From an uncultured Lachnospiraceae bacterium (GTDB taxonomy: Bacteria > Bacillota > Clostridia > Lachnospirales > Lachnospiraceae), in the NCBI GenBank assembly GCA_946541955.1, contig CAMNJZ010000007.1:1-48850 (forward strand): a stretch of 48,850 nt of DNA. The letters run 5' to 3'. This document shows, piece after piece, positions 34,581 to 43,371 of this stretch (position 1 is its first letter; every line of letters begins with the position of its first letter). The translations under genes were made by a program, and so were the position numbers. The notes beneath the pieces were generated by a model. It did no database searches, was not told the origin of the DNA, and worked only from the letters and a program-made list of their open reading frames with translations.

Positions 34581-34691
34581 GCTGTCTGTTTAGGGACAGT
34601 GTGTTTTATCAGATCGAGTGAATTATGCAGAGCGTAAACCAATGTGATGATATACAGACCCACGTCACAGCTGTAATGTAACGAAACGCTC
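34581..34691 (+). promoter_or_regulatory. Structured leader of rpmE, possible L31 autoregulatory element
   Basis: Three stems fit the 125-nt leader. CTGTC/GACAG (34582-34599) comes first. GAGCGT (34630-34635) pairs with ACGCTC (34686-34691) just before the ribosome site. Enclosed in that is TGTGATG/CGTCACA (34643-34669). A stem closing next to AAGGAGG is typical of ribosomal-protein leaders that the protein itself binds. Confidence 0.5.
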
Positions 34692-34705
34692 AATAAGGAG
34701 GAAAC

Positions 34706-34915
34706 ATGAAGCAGAATATTCATCCTAAGTATTATCAGGCAACCGTAACATGTAACTGTGGCAATACATTCGTGACCGGTTCTACCAAGCCCGAAATCCA
34801 CGTTGAAGTATGTTCCAAGTGCCACTCTTTCTATACCGGCTCTCAGAAGACCATCGCAGCCAAGGGCCGTATCGACAGATTCAACAGAAAGTATGGTCTG
34901 GGCGCCAACAACTAA
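34706..34915 (+). CDS. rpmE: 50S ribosomal protein L31 (zinc-binding type)
   Basis: A 69-aa large-subunit protein. The sequence begins [22 protein letters not shown] and has [14 protein letters not shown]. The CxC and CxxC cysteines mark the C+ zinc-ribbon type A paralogue, so zinc is probably needed. The AAGGAGG ribosome site is excellent. It is followed by its own terminator and then by DUF1385, prmC and prfA, an order common in Clostridia that groups translation-related genes. The ORF that runs from 34810 through the terminator is an artefact. Confidence 0.97.
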   Translation: MKQNIHPKYYQATVTCNCGNTFVTGSTKPEIHVEVCSKCHSFYTGSQKTIAAKGRIDRFNRKYGLGANN

Positions 34916-34938
34916 GATTCATATTGAAATCAGGAAAG

Positions 34939-34973
34939 ACAAGGCAGGGTCATACTCTTGCCTTGTTTTTTTT
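34939..34973 (+). terminator. Terminator after rpmE
   Basis: ACAAGGCA/TGCCTTGT stem followed by eight T residues. Confidence 0.92.
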
Positions 34974-35070
34974 CGTTTGCTGCAGCTGCCGGGCGGCCGC
35001 GTGCCGGCCAGGACGGCGTCTTCATCGGGGCGCCGCAGGCAGCGCTTTACTTGAAAGGATTTACGTATAT

Positions 35071-36057
35071 ATGTCAGACTGCAAACCCAAATGCTCCCAG
35101 CATTATTCCGGCATCGGCGGCCAGGCGGTCCTCGAGGGCGTGATGATGCGGAACGGGATCCACTATGCGACAGCGGTCAGAAGGCCGGATGGGTCTGTCA
35201 TTGCCGAGCCCAGGGAATATCATGGAATCCTGGAGGATTCCAAACTCAAGACAACCCCCTTCGTCAGGGGCATTTTTGTTTTTATCGATTCCCTGATCCT
35301 GGGCATGAAATGCATCAACTATTCCGCAGAAATCTATGCGGAGGAGGAAGAGGACGCAGACAAGACCGCAGAGCAGAAGGAGAAGGAGACCGGGCTGGAT
35401 TCGGTCCTGTCGGTCCTTGTCACCGTGATCGCCTTCCTTCTTGCCATCGGCCTTTTCTTTGTGCTGCCCTATTTTATTTCCTCCCTTCTGGGCCGCTTTG
35501 TCCACAGCCATTTTCTCCTGGCCGTGGCGGAGGGTCTGATCCGGATCGGTATCTTTATCGCCTATATCTCCGGCATCAGCCTGATGGAGGATATCAAGCG
35601 TCTTTACAGATATCACGGGGCCGAGCACAAATGCATCAACTGCATTGAAAACGGCCTGCCGCTGACGGTGGAGAACGCCAGAAAGAGCACCCGCTTCCAC
35701 AAGCGCTGCGGAAGCAGCTTCCTCATTTTTGTCATGATGGTGTCTATCGTGCTCTTTTTCTTCATCCGGGTGGAATCGCCCCTGATGAAGGTCCTGCTGC
35801 GGATCCTCCTGATCCCGGTGATCTCCGGAATCTCCTTTGAGCTGATCCGCCTGGCCGGGTCCTCCGACAACCCTGTCATCAACCTTCTCTCCAAACCTGG
35901 CATCTGGCTCCAGCATCTGACCACCAGCGAGCCGGACGATTCCATGCTGGAGGTGGCCATTGCCTCTGTGGAGGCGGTCTTTGACTGGAAAGAGTATCTG
36001 AAGGAAGAATTCGGGACAGAAATCCCGGAAGGGAGCGCTCCCGCAGGACAGGCATAA
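35071..36057 (+). CDS. DUF1385 membrane protein
   Basis: 328 aa. It starts at the ATG at 35071 (AAAGGA 12 bases upstream), not at 34810, which runs through the rpmE terminator. Domains: a cysteine-containing N-terminus (MSDCKPKCSQHYSGIGGQAVLEGVMMRNG), two to four membrane helices (about residues 110-190 and 225-260), and the family core YHGAEHKCINCIENGLPL followed by RFHKRCGSSFL. The conserved His and Cys residues suggest metal binding. The function is not established, although the fixed neighbourhood with prmC and prfA hints at a link to translation or the cell envelope. Its stop overlaps the prmC start by one base (TAATG), implying translational coupling. Confidence 0.92.
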   Translation: MSDCKPKCSQHYSGIGGQAVLEGVMMRNGIHYATAVRRPDGSVIAEPREYHGILEDSKLKTTPFVRGIFVFIDSLILGMKCINYSAEIYAEEEEDADKTAEQKEKETGLDSVLSVLVTVIAFLLAIGLFFVLPYFISSLLGRFVHSHFLLAVAEGLIRIGIFIAYISGISLMEDIKRLYRYHGAEHKCINCIENGLPLTVENARKSTRFHKRCGSSFLIFVMMVSIVLFFFIRVESPLMKVLLRILLIPVISGISFELIRLAGSSDNPVINLLSKPGIWLQHLTTSEPDDSMLEVAIASVEAVFDWKEYLKEEFGTEIPEGSAPAGQA

Positions 36058-36923
36058 TGGATTATCGCACTATATATATAGAAGGAACGCAGCTGCTTTC
36101 GCCCCTCCCGGATGCAAAGCTGGACGCAAGGCTCCTTCTGGAGGCCGTCTGTCATACCGATCTCCAGACCCTCCTGGTCCATCCTGACAGGGAGGTGACG
36201 GGGGAGGAGGAAGCCCTCTACTGGTCCTATCTCAGGCGGCGCTCTGCCAGAGAGCCCCTGGCCTATATCCTTGGCAGCCAGGAATTTATGGGACTCCCCT
36301 TCAAGGTGGACCCTGCGGTCCTCATTCCCAACCAGGATACAGAGACCCTGGTGGAGACGGCCCTGGAGAGCCTGCAGGAGGGAGACAGGGTCCTGGACCT
36401 CTGCACCGGCAGCGGCTGCATTTTATTAAGCCTTCTTCATTACAAAAAATCCTGCTCCGGGACCGGCACAGATTTGTCCCATGAGGCCCTCAGGGTGGCC
36501 CGGGCAAACGGAGAGGGCCTTGGCCTTTCGAGCAGGGCCATTTGGAAGCAGGGCGACCTGTTCCTGGCCCTGGAGGAAGAGGAGGCCTTTGACCTCATCG
36601 TGTCCAATCCCCCCTATATCCGGTCGGATGTCATCGAGAGTCTGGAGCCGGAGGTGAAAAACGGGGAGCCCCGGATGGCCCTGGACGGCGGAGAGGACGG
36701 CCTGTATTTTTACAGAGAGATCATTGCAAGGGCCCCTGCCTTTTTGAAGGAGGGCGGACGCCTTATGATGGAGATCGGCTTTGACCAGGGAGAGGCCGTC
36801 CGCGCCCTGCTTGCCGAAAACGAATACCGGGAGATCCGGATCATCCGGGACTACGGAGGCCTGGACAGGGTCGCGGCAGCGGCCGCGCCTTTCAGGCACC
36901 AGGCAGGAACAAAGAACCCCTGA
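36057..36923 (+). CDS. prmC: Peptide chain release factor N5-glutamine methyltransferase
   Basis: Methylates the glutamine of the GGQ motif in release factors 1 and 2 using S-adenosylmethionine. The 288-aa protein has an N-terminal helical domain ending [19 protein letters not shown] and a SAM fold with [15 protein letters not shown]. The catalytic NPPY is at about residue 184 ([14 protein letters not shown]), followed by [13 protein letters not shown]. It overlaps the end of DUF1385 by one base and precedes its own substrate gene prfA by 20 bases, the classic pairing in reverse order to E. coli. Confidence 0.96.
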   Translation: MDYRTIYIEGTQLLSPLPDAKLDARLLLEAVCHTDLQTLLVHPDREVTGEEEALYWSYLRRRSAREPLAYILGSQEFMGLPFKVDPAVLIPNQDTETLVETALESLQEGDRVLDLCTGSGCILLSLLHYKKSCSGTGTDLSHEALRVARANGEGLGLSSRAIWKQGDLFLALEEEEAFDLIVSNPPYIRSDVIESLEPEVKNGEPRMALDGGEDGLYFYREIIARAPAFLKEGGRLMMEIGFDQGEAVRALLAENEYREIRIIRDYGGLDRVAAAAAPFRHQAGTKNP

Positions 36924-36943
36924 CCCCTTTTTTGGAGGAATCA

Positions 36944-38020
36944 ATGTACGAAAAACTGGATACAGTGCTCCTGCGGTATGAAGACATATCCAGAGAGCTG
37001 GCAAGTCCCGAGGCGGTGTCGGATCAGGCCAGATTCAGAAGCCTGATGAAGGAACAGAGCGATCTGACCCCCCTGGTGGAGACTTACAGGGAATATAAAG
37101 CGGTATTGGAGAACGTCGAGGAATCCAGGCAAATCCTGGAGGAGGAGAGCGACGAGGAAATGCGGGAGCTGGCCCGGGAGGAGCTTTCCGACGGGAAAAA
37201 GCGCCTGGAAGATCTGGAGAACCAGATCAGGATCCTCCTGATCCCCAAGGACCCCAATGATGAAAAGAACGTGATCTTTGAGATCCGGGCCGGGGCCGGC
37301 GGAGACGAGGCCGCCCTCTTTGCGGCCGAGGTCTACCGGATGTACGTCCACTACGCGGAGGGCCGGGGCTGGAAGGTCGAGACCCTGGATTTTGAAGAAA
37401 TCGGCATCGGCGGCATGAAGTATGTCAACTTCATGATCACAGGCCGGGGAGCCTGGTCCAGGCTCAAATATGAATCCGGCGTCCACAGGGTGCAGCGGGT
37501 GCCTGCCACGGAATCCGGCGGCAGGATCCATACCTCCACCATCACCGTGGCGGTCATGGCCGAGGTGGACGAGGATATTCAGATCGATATCCCCGACAAG
37601 GACGTCCGGATCGATGTCATGCGGGCTTCTGGCAACGGCGGTCAGTGCGTCAATACCACGGACTCTGCCGTCCGCCTGACCCATTATCCCACCGGGATCG
37701 TGATCTATTCCCAGACGGAGAAATCCCAGCTGCAGAACAAGGCCAAGGCCTGGGCCCTGCTCCGGTCCAAGCTCTATGATCTGGAAATGCAGAGGCGCCA
37801 CGACGAGGAGGCGGACCTGCGCAGAAGCCAGATCGGAACCGGCGACCGGTCCGAAAAGATCCGGACCTACAACTTCCCCCAGGGAAGATGCACGGACCAC
37901 CGGATCAAGCTGACCCTCTACCGCCTGGACGATATCATGAACGGAGACCTGGACGAGATCATTGACTCTCTGACGGCGGCTGACCAGGCGGCCAAGCTGC
38001 TGAAGATGGAGACCTATTAA
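36944..38020 (+). CDS. prfA: Peptide chain release factor 1
   Basis: Recognises UAA and UAG stop codons and triggers peptide release. The start at 36944 is fixed by GGAGG six bases upstream. The frame offered from 36932 has that ribosome site inside it. The 358-aa protein shows the stop-codon-reading PAT tripeptide in [14 protein letters not shown] and the GGQ motif at residues 232-234 ([19 protein letters not shown]). Gln234 would be the PrmC target. The usual RF1 C-terminus AKLLKMETY is present. Confidence 0.98.
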   Translation: MYEKLDTVLLRYEDISRELASPEAVSDQARFRSLMKEQSDLTPLVETYREYKAVLENVEESRQILEEESDEEMRELAREELSDGKKRLEDLENQIRILLIPKDPNDEKNVIFEIRAGAGGDEAALFAAEVYRMYVHYAEGRGWKVETLDFEEIGIGGMKYVNFMITGRGAWSRLKYESGVHRVQRVPATESGGRIHTSTITVAVMAEVDEDIQIDIPDKDVRIDVMRASGNGGQCVNTTDSAVRLTHYPTGIVIYSQTEKSQLQNKAKAWALLRSKLYDLEMQRRHDEEADLRRSQIGTGDRSEKIRTYNFPQGRCTDHRIKLTLYRLDDIMNGDLDEIIDSLTAADQAAKLLKMETY

Positions 38021-38104
38021 ATTAACCTCCCTTTTACTGGAAGCGGGAGCGGAAATAGGATATGCTGTTAACAGATTGATATTGATAGAGGAGACAGTTT
38101 TTAG

Positions 38105-39427
38105 ATGAAGTACCGAGAGCTGATTCTATACCGCAGCACCGAGTATGGGAGCCTTCTGATGCAGGCGGCCGGCCTGATCGAAAGCTATGAAAGGGGCGAA
38201 TATGCAGGGGACCGTAAGGAAGCCGGCAGGGAAGCCCTCTGCAGTCTGATTCATGATCTGCTGGATCTGTCTTGTGCCAACGGCTTTTACGGAAATCTCT
38301 GGCACTGCATGCTGGCCAATCTGCTGGTCAACCATGAGAACGCCTACAGCAGGGCCTGCGAGATCCGGGGGAAGGTCCAGGGGTCCATCAACCAGGCGGC
38401 TCTCCATGATTTTGAGATCTTCCGGGCCTACTTTGACTATGATTTCGGTCCCATGGAGAAGGACTTGGAGGTCCCTGTTCTTTCTCTGCTCAGGGATTAC
38501 ACCCCCAGCTCCCAGGAAAGCAAGGTCTATAATTCCAGGATCCGGGACAGGATCTGCCAGCTGGCCAAGCAGCTGGAGGGGACGGTGGACGCCGAGGGCA
38601 TGAAGGACGCCGTCACGGATTTCTACGGGGAATACGGCGTAGGGCGCTTTGGCCTTCACAAGGCCTTCCGGATCGTATCCGGGGAGGGCGGCATGGCCAG
38701 GATCGTTCCCATCAAGAACATCCTCCATGTTCATATGGATGACCTGGTGGGCTATGAGAGCGCCAAGCAGAAGCTCCTGGAGAATACCGAGGCCTTTCTG
38801 GCAGGGAGACCCGCCAACAACGTCCTCCTTTACGGAGAAGCCGGCACCGGCAAATCCTCCAGCATCAAGGCCATCGCCAACCAGTATTATGAAAAGGGCC
38901 TTCGAATCATTGAGATCTACCGGCACCAGTTCCGGGATCTGAACGATGTGATCAGCCAGATCAAGGGACGCAATTACCGGTTCATCATCTATATGGACGA
39001 TCTGAGCTTTGAGGAATTCGAAACGGAGTACAAGTATCTCAAGGCAGTCATCGAGGGCTCTCTGGAGAAAAAGCCCTCCAACGTACTGATCTACGCCACC
39101 AGCAACCGCCGCCACCTGGTCCGGGAAAGCTTCAAGGACAGGGAGGGCGACGCCCTTTACGACAAGCACGGCGGCGATACGGTCAACGAGAAGCTCTCTC
39201 TGGCAGGGCGGTTCGGCCTGTCGATTTATTTCGGATCACCGGAATTCGGCGAGTTCCAGCATATCGTGGCGGAGCTGGCAAAAAGAAACGGCATTACTAT
39301 GGATGAAAAAACCCTGGCTTCAGAAGCGACAAGATGGCAGATGCGGCACGGCGGCCTTTCCGGCCGGACGGCCCAGCAGTTCATCGATTCCCTTCTGGGC
39401 AGGGAAATCAATAAACAGGAAGCATAA
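38105..39427 (+). CDS. DUF815 AAA+ ATPase
   Basis: 440 aa. The N-terminal ~210 residues are helical and family-specific. The C-terminal half is a AAA+ domain with Walker A LLYGEAGTGKSSSIKA, Walker B RFIIYMDDLSFEEFE and sensor 1-like LIYATSNRRHLV. The tail QMRHGGLSGRTAQQFIDSL is typical of DUF815. Its role is unknown. It has the AGAGGAG ribosome site and is followed by ppx after 12 bases and ppk1 after that, so it is part of a polyphosphate gene cluster. It could remodel a protein that acts with polyphosphate. That is inference from position. Confidence 0.9.
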   Translation: MKYRELILYRSTEYGSLLMQAAGLIESYERGEYAGDRKEAGREALCSLIHDLLDLSCANGFYGNLWHCMLANLLVNHENAYSRACEIRGKVQGSINQAALHDFEIFRAYFDYDFGPMEKDLEVPVLSLLRDYTPSSQESKVYNSRIRDRICQLAKQLEGTVDAEGMKDAVTDFYGEYGVGRFGLHKAFRIVSGEGGMARIVPIKNILHVHMDDLVGYESAKQKLLENTEAFLAGRPANNVLLYGEAGTGKSSSIKAIANQYYEKGLRIIEIYRHQFRDLNDVISQIKGRNYRFIIYMDDLSFEEFETEYKYLKAVIEGSLEKKPSNVLIYATSNRRHLVRESFKDREGDALYDKHGGDTVNEKLSLAGRFGLSIYFGSPEFGEFQHIVAELAKRNGITMDEKTLASEATRWQMRHGGLSGRTAQQFIDSLLGREINKQEA

Positions 39428-39439
39428 ATTGGAGGGGTT

Positions 39440-41011
39440 ATGGCAGCACGATTATTTGGGGCGATCGATGTTGGAAGCTATGAGCTGGAGCTCAAGATCT
39501 TTGAGATCTCCAGAAAGAACGGGATCCGTGTGATCGATAACATCGTTCGCAGACTGGACCTGGGAACAGACACTTATCATTACGGGAAGCTGAGCCTTCG
39601 GCGCTCGGAGGAGCTCAAGAGGGTCCTCTCGGAGTTCCGGCGGGTCATGGACAACTATGGGGTGGAGGCCTACAAGGCCTATGGCACCAGCGCCATCCGG
39701 GAGCTGACCGGCGCGTCCATCATTCTGGACCAGATCGAAAACGAGACAGGGATCCATATCGACATTCTCGGCAACGCCGAGCAGCGTTTCCTGGATTACA
39801 AGTCCATTGCCTCCAAGGCGGACACCTTTGAGAAGATGATCGAAACGGGGACCGCCATTCTGGATATCGGCAGCGGCAGCATCCAGGTCTCCCTCTTTGA
39901 CAACAAAAAGCTGGTCACCACCCAGAACATCAATATCGGCGTCCTGCGTCTGCACGAGCAGGTGAGCCGGATCAACGCCCCCACTGCCAAGTTCGAGAGC
40001 CTGGTGGAGGAAATCTGCAATTCCAGACTGAAGATCTTCAAGCATCTGTATCTGGAAAAGAGAAAGATCGACAACATCATCGTGGTGGACGACTATATCT
40101 CCGACATCATCCATAAGCCCAATGTGGAGGGCCATCTGCAGGAGCTGGCCGAGCGGGAGAATGAAGCGGGCGGAGACCGGAGCCTTCTGACCATGCAGAA
40201 ATTCAACCGGCTCTATGACCAGATCAAGTCCGTCAACCGGGCGGAGGCCGCAAGGCTCCTGGAGATCGCGGAGGAGAACGTGCCCCTGGCCCACATCTCG
40301 GCCATCATCATGCGCTGCGTCTGCGACCTCATGAAGGTGGAAAATATCTGGCTTCCCGGCGTGGTGCTCTGCGACGGCATGATGTACGAATACGCCGAAA
40401 AGCAGAAGATCCTGTCTTCGCCCCATGATTTCGAGCAGGATATCATTGCCAGCGCCCAGGAGATCAGCCGCCGTTACAACGGATCTCAGGAACGAAGCCG
40501 GACCCTGGAGAAGATCACCCTGAAGATCTTTGATTCCACCAGACGGATCCACGGCCTGGGCGACCGGGAAAGACTCCTTCTGCAGATTTCGGCCATCTTG
40601 CATGACTGCGGCAAGTTCATCAGCATGAACAATCTGTCCGACTGCGCCTACCAGATCATCATGAATACGGAGATCATCGGCATCTCCCGCCTGGAGCGTG
40701 AGATCATCGCCAATGTGGTCCGCTTCAACCATGCTGACTTTGTCTACTTCGAAAAGCAGTCAGGCATCGACAGAAATTCCTACATGACCATCACCAAGCT
40801 GACGGCCATCCTGCGGGTGGCCAACGGACTGGACCGGTCCCACAAGCACAAATTCGGGGATTTCAAGATCCGGGTCAAGGACGACCAGCTGATCATCACA
40901 GTAGATTCCAAGAGAGACATTACCCTGGAGAAGGGCCTGTTCTACAACCGGGCTGATTTCTTTGAAGAGGTATACGGCATCCGGCCTGTCATCAAGCAGA
41001 AAAAGGATTAA
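39440..41011 (+). CDS. ppx: Exopolyphosphatase (Ppx/GppA family) with HD domain
   Basis: Predicted to release phosphate from polyphosphate chain ends or to hydrolyse pppGpp. The actin-like ATPase fold has the phosphate loop ARLFGAIDVGSYELELKIFEI, YGTSAIRELTGA, and the second loop AILDIGSGSIQVSLF. From about residue 315 an HD-type helical domain has LHDCGKFISMNN and VVRFNHADFVYFEKQSGI. 523 aa is the normal long form. It lies between DUF815 and ppk1 (17-base gap). Synthesis and breakdown enzymes are thus encoded together. Confidence 0.92.
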   Translation: MAARLFGAIDVGSYELELKIFEISRKNGIRVIDNIVRRLDLGTDTYHYGKLSLRRSEELKRVLSEFRRVMDNYGVEAYKAYGTSAIRELTGASIILDQIENETGIHIDILGNAEQRFLDYKSIASKADTFEKMIETGTAILDIGSGSIQVSLFDNKKLVTTQNINIGVLRLHEQVSRINAPTAKFESLVEEICNSRLKIFKHLYLEKRKIDNIIVVDDYISDIIHKPNVEGHLQELAERENEAGGDRSLLTMQKFNRLYDQIKSVNRAEAARLLEIAEENVPLAHISAIIMRCVCDLMKVENIWLPGVVLCDGMMYEYAEKQKILSSPHDFEQDIIASAQEISRRYNGSQERSRTLEKITLKIFDSTRRIHGLGDRERLLLQISAILHDCGKFISMNNLSDCAYQIIMNTEIIGISRLEREIIANVVRFNHADFVYFEKQSGIDRNSYMTITKLTAILRVANGLDRSHKHKFGDFKIRVKDDQLIITVDSKRDITLEKGLFYNRADFFEEVYGIRPVIKQKKD

Positions 41012-41028
41012 GAAGGGGGGACAGATCC

Positions 41029-43227
41029 ATGGCACCAATGAATGAGAAAATCGATTTCAGGAATCCTGAATACTATATCAACCGAGAGCTGAGCTGGCTG
41101 CAGTTCAACAGAAGATGCCTGTCCGAGGCCAGAAGCAAGGACAATCCGCTCCTGGAGCGGCTGAAATTCCTGAGCATCACCGCCTCCAACCTGGATGAGT
41201 TCTTCATGGTCCGGGTGGCATCCCTCCAGGACCAGGAGCATACCGGCTACAAGAAGAAGGACATTGCCGGCATGACGGCGGGCGAGCAGCTGACGGCCAT
41301 CTTGAAGGACGCCCATCTTTTCATGCAGCAGCAGTACTGGACCCTCAACCACCAGCTCCTGCCGGGCCTTCGGGAAAACAACATTTTTGTCCTGGGCAGC
41401 TTTGAGGAGCTGACGGAAAAGGAAAGACAGTTCACAGACGCCTATTTCATGAACGACGTCTATCCGGTCCTGACTCCCATGGCTATCGACTCCACCAGGC
41501 CCTTCCCGCTGATCCGCAACAAGAGCCTGAACATCGGCGCCCTGCTGACAAGAAAGGTCAATGCGGGCCCCGGCATCCTGAACAGGGAGAAGAAGAAAAA
41601 GAAGGAGGAAAAGGCCCAGAAGCACCTTCTGGAATACGCCACCGTCCAGGTTCCCTCCGTTCTGCCCAGAGTCATCCTCCTGCCCGAGACCGAGGAGGGC
41701 CAGATCCGGGCCATCCTTCTCGAGGAGGTGATCCGGGCCAACATGGCAAGGCTCTTCCTCAACTATGACGTGGTCTGCGCCTATCCCTATAGGATCATGC
41801 GCAATGCAGACCTGGGCGTGGACGAGGACGAGGCGGAAGACCTGCTCAAGGAGATCGAGTCCAAGCTCAGAAAGCGCCAGAGAGGCCAGGCCATCCGTCT
41901 GGAGATCGAGGAGGGCGCGGACGTCAGGCTCCTTCAGTTCCTGACCCAGGAAATGGATATCCCGGAGCCCTATATCTTCCCTATCGACGGCCCCATCGAC
42001 CTGACCTTCCTGATGAAGCTCTATGGCATGGTGGGCCACGACGAGCTCAGAGAGCATGGCTATCCGAAGCCCCAGATGGTGCCGGAATTCCCGGAGGGGT
42101 GCGACCTCTTTGAAGAGATCAGCCGGCATGACGTCTTCATGCACCATCCCTATCAGAGCTTCCAGCCCGTGGTAGACCTGGTCAGACAGGCCGCTGTGGA
42201 TCCTCAGGTCCTGGCCATCAAGCAGACCCTCTACCGTGTCAGCGGCAACTCCCCCATCGTGGCGGCCCTGGCCAAGGCGGCTGAGAACGACAAGCAGGTC
42301 ACCGTCCTGGTGGAGCTGAAAGCCAGGTTCGATGAGGAGCACAACATTGAATGGGCCAAGATGCTTGAAAAAGCCGGCTGCCATGTCATCTACGGCCTGG
42401 TGGGCCTCAAGACCCATTCCAAGATCACCCTGATCGTCCGGAAGGAGGAGGACGGCATCCGCCGCTATGTCCATCTGGGGACCGGCAACTACAATGACTC
42501 CACAGCCAAGCTCTATACCGACGTGGGCCTGATGACCTGCAATGAGCAGATCGGCGAAGACGCCACCGCTGTCTTCAACATGCTGTCCGGTTATTCCGAG
42601 CCCAGAAGCTGGAACAAGCTGGTCTGCGCCCCTCTGTGGCTCAAGAACCGCTTCCTCTACATGATCGAACGGGAAAAGCGCCACGCAGAGCATGGCGAGA
42701 CGGCCCATATCAAGGCCAAGATGAACGCCCTGTGCGATCCTGATATTATCGCAGCCCTCTACAGCGCCAGCGCGGCCGGCGTGGAGATCGATCTGATCGT
42801 CCGCGGCATCTGCTGCCTCAAGGTCGGCATTCCCGGCGTTTCCGAGAACATTCATGTCCGGTCCATCGTAGGCAACTACCTGGAGCACAGCCGGATCTAC
42901 TGCTTTGAGAACGGCGGAAGACCGGAGGTCTATGCGGCCAGCGCCGACTGGATGCCCAGGAACCTGGACAGACGTGTGGAGATCATGTTCCCCCTGGAGG
43001 ATGAGGCCATCCGGGAGAGAGCCATTGCCATTCTGGATACAGAGCTGGAGGATACCCTCAAGGCCCATATCATGAAGCCTGACGGAACCTATGAAAAGGT
43101 CGACAAGCGGGGCAAGGATCTGATCAATTCCCAGAAGGTATTCGGCGAGGAGGCCGTACAGGCGGCCAAGGTCCTGGCCAAGGCCAGGGACAGCCGTGTG
43201 TTTGTTCCCAGGACCTCCGAGGAATAA
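41029..43227 (+). CDS. ppk: Polyphosphate kinase 1
   Basis: Reversibly polymerises the gamma phosphate of ATP into polyphosphate. The four PPK1 regions are present in 732 aa: an N-terminal domain with NRELSWLQFNRRCL, a head domain (NLDEFFMVRVASLQDQ), and two phospholipase-D-like domains. The catalytic histidine is probably His463 in GLKTHSKITLIVR, followed by YVHLGTGNYNDSTAKLYTD, and FMHHPYQSF...IKQTLYRVSG forms part of the ATP site. The C-terminus ARDSRVFVPR is short. The first ATG (41029) is better placed for the G-rich ribosome site than the one three codons on. The 835-aa antisense ORF is a shadow. Confidence 0.97.
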   Translation: MAPMNEKIDFRNPEYYINRELSWLQFNRRCLSEARSKDNPLLERLKFLSITASNLDEFFMVRVASLQDQEHTGYKKKDIAGMTAGEQLTAILKDAHLFMQQQYWTLNHQLLPGLRENNIFVLGSFEELTEKERQFTDAYFMNDVYPVLTPMAIDSTRPFPLIRNKSLNIGALLTRKVNAGPGILNREKKKKKEEKAQKHLLEYATVQVPSVLPRVILLPETEEGQIRAILLEEVIRANMARLFLNYDVVCAYPYRIMRNADLGVDEDEAEDLLKEIESKLRKRQRGQAIRLEIEEGADVRLLQFLTQEMDIPEPYIFPIDGPIDLTFLMKLYGMVGHDELREHGYPKPQMVPEFPEGCDLFEEISRHDVFMHHPYQSFQPVVDLVRQAAVDPQVLAIKQTLYRVSGNSPIVAALAKAAENDKQVTVLVELKARFDEEHNIEWAKMLEKAGCHVIYGLVGLKTHSKITLIVRKEEDGIRRYVHLGTGNYNDSTAKLYTDVGLMTCNEQIGEDATAVFNMLSGYSEPRSWNKLVCAPLWLKNRFLYMIEREKRHAEHGETAHIKAKMNALCDPDIIAALYSASAAGVEIDLIVRGICCLKVGIPGVSENIHVRSIVGNYLEHSRIYCFENGGRPEVYAASADWMPRNLDRRVEIMFPLEDEAIRERAIAILDTELEDTLKAHIMKPDGTYEKVDKRGKDLINSQKVFGEEAVQAAKVLAKARDSRVFVPRTSEE

Positions 43228-43232
43228 GCGCT

Positions 43233-43307
43233 CTGACAAAAATTTGTCAGATTTACCTGTCAGGACAGGGATTTCTGTATTTATTTGGGAATAAATACGG
43301 GTATTTT
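43233..43307 (+). terminator. Cluster of three hairpins after ppk
   Basis: Three perfect inverted repeats follow each other: CTGACAAA/TTTGTCAG (43233-43250), CCTGTC-AG-GACAGG (43256-43269), and GTATTTATT-TGGG-AATAAATAC (43277-43298) followed by GGGTATTTTTT. The last is the likely terminator of the polyphosphate operon. The first may act as a weaker one. Confidence 0.6.
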
Positions 43308-43323
43308 TTGCCGGACTTATCGT

Positions 43324-43329
43324 TATAAT
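43324..43329 (+). promoter_or_regulatory. -10 box upstream of the PurF-like gene
   Basis: A perfect TATAAT ~43 bases before the start codon. The -35 (GTATTT or TATTTT) is poor and overlaps the preceding terminator tail. Confidence 0.45.
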
Positions 43330-43371
43330 GTAGGGGATTGTAACTGAGGCACCACAACGAAAGGAGCATGA

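Noticed and set aside
34810-35070. Long N-terminal extension of the DUF1385 protein
   Set aside because: It runs through the rpmE coding region in another frame and through the rpmE terminator. The family start is at 35071.
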